Source: Candidatus Poribacteria bacterium
GTDB taxonomy: Bacteria; Poribacteria; WGA-4E; WGA-3G
NCBI GenBank assembly: GCA_028820845.1
Contig: JAPPII010000015.1
Location: 62,001 to 126,000 of the forward strand
Length of the DNA stretch: 64,000 bases
Direction: 5' to 3'
The notes under the pieces are model-generated. The model did not search any database. It was not told the DNA's origin and saw nothing but the letters and a program-made list of their open reading frames with translations. A program made the position numbers and the translations under genes. Shown in pieces: positions 63,611-64,000 of the stretch (positions within the stretch are counted from its first letter, which is position 1; each line of letters starts with the position of its first letter).

Positions 63611-64000
63611 TTAGCGAATAAAGAGTGTTCTAAGAAAAGCCATACCGAAGCCTTCGAGTGAAGTGTTCAAAAGGTATCGACTCACAACAACGGCGATTAA
63701 AGGAACACACGCTATTGCTGTCGCCACCAACTTCCGGTTTTGCTCGCTTCCGAAGAGCGAGTCATCGTCGGATGCCCTCGCTTCTCTGCTACTCCGAGGT
63801 TGGTTTTCCCAACTTTTAACAAAAAAGAAAACGAGGATCGGAAGGGCTATCAAAACAACCCAACTTAAGGGGCTACTCCATGCAGGGAAAGCAGAGTTAC
63901 CGTCCACCAAACCGATAAATAATCCTAACAGCGCAGACGCAACAATGACTGTAATCGTACTACCCTGAACCTCTTTTATGTCGGGTTTGGTGACCTTCTG
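63611..64000 (-). CDS. secE: SecE-like translocase subunit, C-terminally extended (partial)
   Basis: The frame is open to the window edge; a TTG at 63910 is not needed as a start. The visible 129 residues begin QKVTKPDIKEVQGSTITVIV, the SecE hallmark (V-T-x-P-x-x-x-E-V then T-x-x-V), in which the usual Trp before Pro is Lys. Then GLFIGLVD ends the core. SecE normally stops soon after, but here about 95 residues continue with two more hydrophobic segments (LSWVVLIALPILVFFFVKSW and VATAIACVPLIAVVVSRYLL) and an acidic linker. Position before nusG supports SecE. Confidence 0.75.
   Translation of the reverse strand, partial: QKVTKPDIKEVQGSTITVIVASALLGLFIGLVDGNSAFPAWSSPLSWVVLIALPILVFFFVKSWENQPRSSREARASDDDSLFGSEQNRKLVATAIACVPLIAVVVSRYLLNTSLEGFGMAFLRTLFIR

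Noticed and set aside
63611-63910. A separate 99-residue membrane protein starting at TTG 63910
   Set aside because: The frame stays open to the window edge, and the upstream residues form the SecE signature, so this is the C-terminal part of a longer protein.

Overview
The window looks like a chromosomal contig from an uncultivated Gram-negative bacterium, most likely Candidatus Poribacteria or a close relative. This is inferred from gene content: formylglycine sulfatases, phytanoyl-CoA dioxygenase-like genes, a secreted LamG protein, TPR lipoproteins, an LPS-type heptosyltransferase, PorV-like outer-membrane proteins and many GC-rich intergenic palindromes. No 16S rRNA is present, so the assignment is an inference.

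Layout. 1-5971 (+): a pyrimidine operon of pyrR (partial), pyrC, carA and carB. 6148-9246: two unrecognised proteins and a sigma-54 activator whose receiver domain has lost its phosphorylation site. 9258-13129 (-): nagB, a TIM-barrel isomerase, a TPR protein and a LamG protein. 13461-18524 (+): an FMN reductase, a solitary TnpB element (IS605/IS1341 type), RNase HIII without its usual N-terminal domain, thiI and a heptosyltransferase. 18544-25830: M19 dipeptidase, a G1P-dehydrogenase-like enzyme, a beta-propeller, a PP2C phosphatase, the nadD-yacG-yqeK-rsfS housekeeping cluster and a SIS protein. 26041-30404: two sulfatases around a lactonase-type propeller. 30551-39908: two CDP-alcohol phosphatidyltransferases, a TPR/transglutaminase lipoprotein, a MazG-like protein, a PhyH dioxygenase, a lipoprotein, a MetE-like protein, TauE and a crotonase-like protein.

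40005-49924 (-) is a three-gene surface operon: a protein of about 2650 residues with an FlgD-Ig-like C-terminal domain, a PorV/PorQ-like barrel and a LysM coiled-coil protein. It ends in a strong terminator. 50532-51272 is a second PhyH gene. 51313-57729 (-) is a late-heme operon (hemE, an MBL-fold protein, hemH, a clan-AA protease, protoporphyrinogen oxidase, a pentaheme cytochrome). 57759-60124 holds an alcohol dehydrogenase and membrane proteins. 60397-64000 (-) is secE-nusG-rplK-rplA-(L10 leader)-rplJ-rplL. It is followed not by rpoB but by a terminator-like hairpin and a MITE-like element with 14-bp inverted ends.

The most unusual signal is the 5' leader of tnpB. A good sigma-70-type promoter (14156-14184) would start transcription at about 14190. 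That is where an 8-bp closing stem begins, enclosing a possible pseudoknot or kissing-loop fold and a mutually exclusive long hairpin. The 3' arm of the closing stem ends 4 nt before the tnpB ATG and covers the only SD-like bases.
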